Notes under the pieces: generated by a model
What the model was told of the DNA's origin: nothing
What the model saw: the letters and a program-made list of their open reading frames with translations, nothing else
Database searches by the model: none
Made by a program: the position numbers and the translations under genes
Assembly: GCA_013153765.1 (NCBI GenBank)
Contig: JAADDT010000054.1
Location: 1-9,718, forward strand
Length of the DNA: 9,718 nt
Reading direction: 5' to 3'
Source: Aquificota bacterium
GTDB taxonomy: Bacteria > Aquificota > Aquificia > Aquificales > Hydrogenothermaceae
In this document: positions 6,372-9,718 of the stretch, in pieces
Layout: each line of letters starts with the position of its first letter
How positions within the stretch are numbered: the first letter of the stretch is position 1

Positions 6372-6385
6372 AGATTTTTTAAAAT
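6358..6385 (+). promoter_or_regulatory. Candidate promoter of the archaemetzincin gene
   Basis: TTGACA (6358-6363, perfect -35) and TAAAAT (6380-6385, 5 of 6) are separated by 16 bases. Transcription would begin near 6392, giving a leader of about 32 bases with AAGGAG at 6412-6417. The TTG of the -35 box is in frame with the gene and could be mistaken for its start, but it has no ribosome site. Confidence 0.65.
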
Positions 6386-6411
6386 TTTTATATCCAATTA
6401 TATTTTCGTAT

Positions 6412-6417
6412 AAGGAG
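6412..6417 (+). promoter_or_regulatory. Shine-Dalgarno site of the archaemetzincin gene
   Basis: AAGGAG lies 6 bases before TTG 6424-6426. It decides the start in favour of this TTG over the in-frame TTG at 6358. Confidence 0.75.
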
Positions 6418-6423
6418 ATTGCG

Positions 6424-6963
6424 TTGAACTTTAAATCCATTTTAATCCAGCCTTTCCTTCCCGAAGACAGGGTTGACAGGGCTTTCCTCACGGAAAAGCT
6501 ACAGGAAATTTTTTCCCTCCCTGTCCTGTGGGAACGACCTGTTCCACTGCCGCCTGAAGGGTTTGATCCTGTCAGAAAGCAGTACCTTGCCAGTTTTTTC
6601 CTTACCTATCTCCTTCCCTTACAGCAGGGGGACAACATCGTGCTGGGTATCGTTTCCCAAGACCTGTACGAGCCGGGGCTTAACTTCGTTTTCGGCGTTG
6701 CCTCTCCAAAAACCAGAACCGCCGTAATATCCACTTACAGGCTACACAACAGCTTTTACGGTCTGCCTGAAGACGAAAATCTTTTTCAGGAAAGGGTTTT
6801 GAAGGAGGCGGTACACGAGATAGGACACACGCTCGGTCTGGGACACTGTCCAAATCCCGAATGTGTTATGCATTTTTCAAACTCAATACTGGATACTGAC
6901 AGGAAAAGCTACCTGTTCTGTCCCTCCTGTTATGAGAAAGTGAAGAAGGCAATTGGTTTATAA
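6424..6963 (+). CDS. amzA: Archaemetzincin family zinc metalloprotease
   Basis: Predicted cytoplasmic zinc peptidase of family M54, 179 residues, without signal peptide. The catalytic motif HEIGHTLGLGHC places zinc ligands at H131, H135 and H141 and the general base at E132; M149 (CVMHFSNS) is the likely Met-turn. The family's second zinc site of four cysteines is complete: C142, C147, C166 and C169. The family is common in archaea and patchy in bacteria; its natural substrates are unknown. The TTG start is supported by AAGGAG and gives the usual length; a longer form from 6358 would add 22 residues encoded by the promoter and leader. It is divergent from frdB and 31 bp upstream of hisS on the same strand, with which it probably shares a transcript. 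The link to HisRS is likely just proximity. Confidence 0.9.
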   Translation: MNFKSILIQPFLPEDRVDRAFLTEKLQEIFSLPVLWERPVPLPPEGFDPVRKQYLASFFLTYLLPLQQGDNIVLGIVSQDLYEPGLNFVFGVASPKTRTAVISTYRLHNSFYGLPEDENLFQERVLKEAVHEIGHTLGLGHCPNPECVMHFSNSILDTDRKSYLFCPSCYEKVKKAIGL

Positions 6964-6994
6964 TTAAAGTAGTCCACAATCAGGAGGGTTTGCT

Positions 6995-8230
6995 TTGTCC
7001 CAGATAAAGAAGGTAAGGGGTTTTCAGGACATTTACGGCAGGGAAGCGGAAAAGTACAGGTTTGTCGTTGACACTGCAAGGGACATTTTCGGCAGGTACA
7101 ACTTTCAGGAGATAATACTCCCTTTTGTTGAGGAGGTTTCCCTGTTTGAAAGGTCGGTAGGTGAGGAGACGGACATTGTCCAGAAGGAGATGTACGTTTT
7201 TGAGGACAGGGGCGGTAGGAAGCTGGCTTTAAGACCGGAAGGGACTGCGTCTGTTGTAAGGGCTTACATAGAAAACGGTCTTTACGCAAAGGGGGGATAC
7301 CAGAAGCTTTTTTACGAAGGGGCTATGTTCAGGTACGAAAGACCGCAGGCAGGCAGGTACAGACAGTTCCACCAGATTGGGGCGGAAATATTCGGCGTAA
7401 GCAGTCCGCTTGCAGATGCGGAGCTTATAAAGATGGTAAGGGAAATTCTGGACAGGCTCAACATAGAGGCAAGGCTTGAGATAAACACGCTGGGGGATTT
7501 TGAAAGCAGGAAAAGGTACACTGAAAAACTGAAGGAATACCTGAAAGACAGGGAAGAACAGCTGTGTGAGGACTGTAAAAGAAGGCTGGAGAGAAATCCT
7601 TTACGGGTTTTGGACTGTAAGGTTGAAGGTTGTAAGGAAGCGGTAGGAAATGCTCCTCTCCTTTCCCAGTTCCTCTCAGAGGAAAGTAAGGAAAGGTTTG
7701 AAAAGGTAAAGGAATACCTTGACGCACTTGGCGTTGATTACACGGTAAATCCGTCGCTGGTAAGGGGGCTTGATTACTACACGGACACGGTTTTTGAGTT
7801 TGTTTCGGATAAAATCGGGGCACAGGGAACGGTAGCCGCCGGCGGGAGATACGACAATCTGGTTAAGGAGTTAGGCGGTCCGGACACGCCGGCACTGGGC
7901 TTTGCGGCAGGTGTGGAAAGGCTTATGCTCCTTGTTGAAAAACTGCCTGAAGAAAAACCGCTGGTATCCGTTATTCCGGTTAAGGAAGACTACAACCTGA
8001 AGGCACTTGGGACGGCACGGGATTTAAGGTCTAAAGGCGTCAGGACTGAACTGATACTGAAGGAGGGCAGTCTGAAATCCCGTATGAAGACGGCAGGTAA
8101 AATGGGCAGTAAGTTCGTCGTTTTCGTATCGGACAGGCTTGAGCTGAAAGATATGGAAACGGGAAGTCAGGAGGAGGTTGGGAATACGGAAAGCCTGATT
8201 GGACTTCTGGAGGAAAAGGGCGTTATATAA
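6995..8230 (+). CDS. hisS: Histidyl-tRNA synthetase
   Basis: Class II aminoacyl-tRNA synthetase that charges tRNA-His, cytoplasmic, expected homodimer. The 411 residues are a usual bacterial length. Motif 1 lies near 35-55, motif 2 is MFRYERPQAGRYRQFHQIGA (111-130), the histidine-specific LVRGLDYYTDTVFEF is at 255-269 with R257, the AAGGRYDNLV loop at 281-290, and motif 3 is ALGFAAGVERLML (300-312). The anticodon-binding alpha/beta domain spans about 325-411. An insertion carries C191, C194, C208 and C213, a cysteine set seen in a subset of bacterial HisRS and possibly a zinc knuckle. The TTG start has AGGAGG seven bases upstream; the first internal Met is residue 66, so TTG is required. The 3' end overlaps the convergent hemerythrin gene by 8 bp. 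Confidence 0.97.
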   Translation: MSQIKKVRGFQDIYGREAEKYRFVVDTARDIFGRYNFQEIILPFVEEVSLFERSVGEETDIVQKEMYVFEDRGGRKLALRPEGTASVVRAYIENGLYAKGGYQKLFYEGAMFRYERPQAGRYRQFHQIGAEIFGVSSPLADAELIKMVREILDRLNIEARLEINTLGDFESRKRYTEKLKEYLKDREEQLCEDCKRRLERNPLRVLDCKVEGCKEAVGNAPLLSQFLSEESKERFEKVKEYLDALGVDYTVNPSLVRGLDYYTDTVFEFVSDKIGAQGTVAAGGRYDNLVKELGGPDTPALGFAAGVERLMLLVEKLPEEKPLVSVIPVKEDYNLKALGTARDLRSKGVRTELILKEGSLKSRMKTAGKMGSKFVVFVSDRLELKDMETGSQEEVGNTESLIGLLEEKGVI

Positions 8231-8241
8231 GACCTTTTTCC
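8212..8241. terminator. Candidate two-way hairpin at the hisS/hemerythrin convergence
   Basis: GGAAAAGG (8212-8219) faces CCTTTTTCC (8233-8241) around a loop holding TTATATAA (8223-8230), an exact palindrome. The arms could pair with one bulged T. The structure sits across both stop codons and reads alike on both strands, which suits a bidirectional terminator. It lacks a clear U-run after the stem. Confidence 0.35.
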
Positions 8242-8630
8242 CTCATGTACTCGGCGTACTTTTTGTCAGCCTTCATTATGTGGGAAAAAAGCCACGAAAA
8301 GGCAAACGCCACCAGCTCCCTTAAAGCTTTAGGGTCTCCCTGTAAGTACCGCTGTTTTTCTTCTGCGTAAAGCTCCTTGAAAAGCTTGTGTATCCTTTTG
8401 TGGTCTTCCGTTTCGGGAAAGCCTTTTTCTTCCATGAACTTCTCTTCGTAGTCAAGGTGGTAGTGGAGGTAATCCTCAAGGTTTTTCAAGAAGTGTTCTA
8501 TTGCTTCCTGCCTGTGTCCCTCCTCCAGCTCCGTATAAAACTCGTTAAGCATGTCAACAAGTTGCTTGTGCTGTTTGTCTATTTCCGGTATTCCCAGCTC
8601 AAGCTCCTTGTTCCATTCTATAAGCACCAT
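8223..8630 (-). CDS. Bacteriohemerythrin
   Basis: Single-domain, oxygen-binding di-iron protein of 135 residues, expected to be a cytoplasmic four-helix bundle. All seven iron ligands of the family are present with canonical spacing: H21 (KQHK), H58 and E62 (YHLDYEE), H77 and H81 (HKRIHKLF), H117 and D122 (SHIMKADKKY). The start VLIEWNKELELGI and the end match stand-alone bacteriohemerythrins, not a sensor fusion. Roles known for the family are oxygen storage, delivery or scavenging; in a microaerophile it could protect oxygen-sensitive iron-sulfur enzymes, which is inference. I chose ATG 8628-8630; a TTG 15 bases earlier has no ribosome site, though the one before the ATG (GGGGGCG) is also weak. 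The gene is convergent with hisS and divergent from tgt. Confidence 0.93.
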   Translation of the reverse strand: MVLIEWNKELELGIPEIDKQHKQLVDMLNEFYTELEEGHRQEAIEHFLKNLEDYLHYHLDYEEKFMEEKGFPETEDHKRIHKLFKELYAEEKQRYLQGDPKALRELVAFAFSWLFSHIMKADKKYAEYMREKGLI

Positions 8631-8711
8631 CTCCGACGCCCCCAATTGTAATTTTTATCTGGTATTATTATTTATATACCTGTTATATTAGCCTAACTTA
8701 CTATTTTCTTT

Positions 8712-8745
8712 TTGTCAACGGAAAGTTATTAACCTATAAGGGAGG
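8712..8745 (+). promoter_or_regulatory. tgt upstream signals: promoter-like boxes and ribosome site
   Basis: GGGAGG at 8740-8745 is an excellent ribosome site 8 bases before CTG 8754. TTGTCA (8712-8717) and TATAAG (8735-8740) form a 17-spaced promoter-like pair, but its start point, about 8747, would lie after the ribosome site. Either the boxes are accidental and the true promoter is further left, or the message is nearly leaderless. The rest of the 8631-8753 spacer is AT-rich with no gene; no clear promoter for the hemerythrin gene could be chosen. Confidence 0.45.
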
Positions 8746-8753
8746 TTTATTAA

Positions 8754-9718
<965 letters not shown>

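Noticed and set aside
6358..6423. N-terminal extension of the archaemetzincin from TTG 6358
   Set aside because: This TTG is part of a perfect TTGACA box followed by a -10 box and has no ribosome site. The TTG at 6424 with AAGGAG gives the normal family length.
8631..8645. TTG start for the bacteriohemerythrin, adding five residues
   Set aside because: No ribosome site is seen upstream, and stand-alone bacteriohemerythrins usually begin just before the IEW motif, as the ATG at 8628-8630 does.
8661..8680. GGTAT/ATACC inverted repeat between the hemerythrin gene and tgt as an operator
   Set aside because: Only 5-bp arms with a 10-bp unmatched spacer in AT-rich DNA; too weak to call.

Overview
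The window is a dense stretch of bacterial chromosome with thirteen recognisable protein genes, one of them cut by the right edge. I see no RNA gene, insertion sequence, phage gene or CRISPR array. Several traits point to a thermophilic, Gram-negative, autotrophic bacterium, most likely of the Aquificota or a close relative. Arginine is mostly encoded by AGG and the proteins are rich in Lys and Glu. Lipid A genes (lpxA, lpxI) imply an outer membrane. The fumarate reductase/succinate dehydrogenase iron-sulfur subunit is paired with a heterodisulfide-reductase-like CCG subunit. A bacterial archaemetzincin and a bacteriohemerythrin are also present. The assignment to a phylum is inference from gene content, not a search result.

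Left part (1-4364). pyrE reads rightward and meets a leftward gene block end to end, with overlapping stop codons. In transcription order (right to left) the block is: an ArsR-family regulator, trxA (3 bp later), lpxA (9 bp later), lpxI (ATGA overlap), an uncharacterised 160-residue helical protein, and a ccsA-like cytochrome c assembly membrane protein. The last gene may also have its own promoter. A very AT-rich control region with a perfect tandem 12-bp repeat precedes the regulator.

Middle part (4344-6423). Two overlapping leftward genes encode an SdhB/FrdB-type iron-sulfur protein with a long C-terminal tail and a protein with two CCG cysteine domains. Together they look like the two halves of a thiol:fumarate-reductase-like TfrB subunit. 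The flavoprotein subunit is not in the window. The pair ends in a hairpin that may be a terminator. It starts at a promoter that interlocks with a divergent promoter for the next gene.

Right part (6424-9718). The archaemetzincin gene and hisS read rightward. hisS converges on a leftward bacteriohemerythrin gene through an 8-bp palindromic stop-codon overlap. A 123-bp AT-rich divergent spacer then leads to tgt, which runs off the right edge and appears to start with CTG.

The content is mostly housekeeping: pyrimidine synthesis, lipid A, thioredoxin, central carbon metabolism, tRNA charging and tRNA modification. The points most worth a second look are the thiol-regulator-like gene heading a thioredoxin/lipid A operon, the interlocked frdB/archaemetzincin promoters, the many non-ATG starts (five TTG and one apparent CTG), and the unknown 160-residue protein. 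I found no convincing new multi-gene system.
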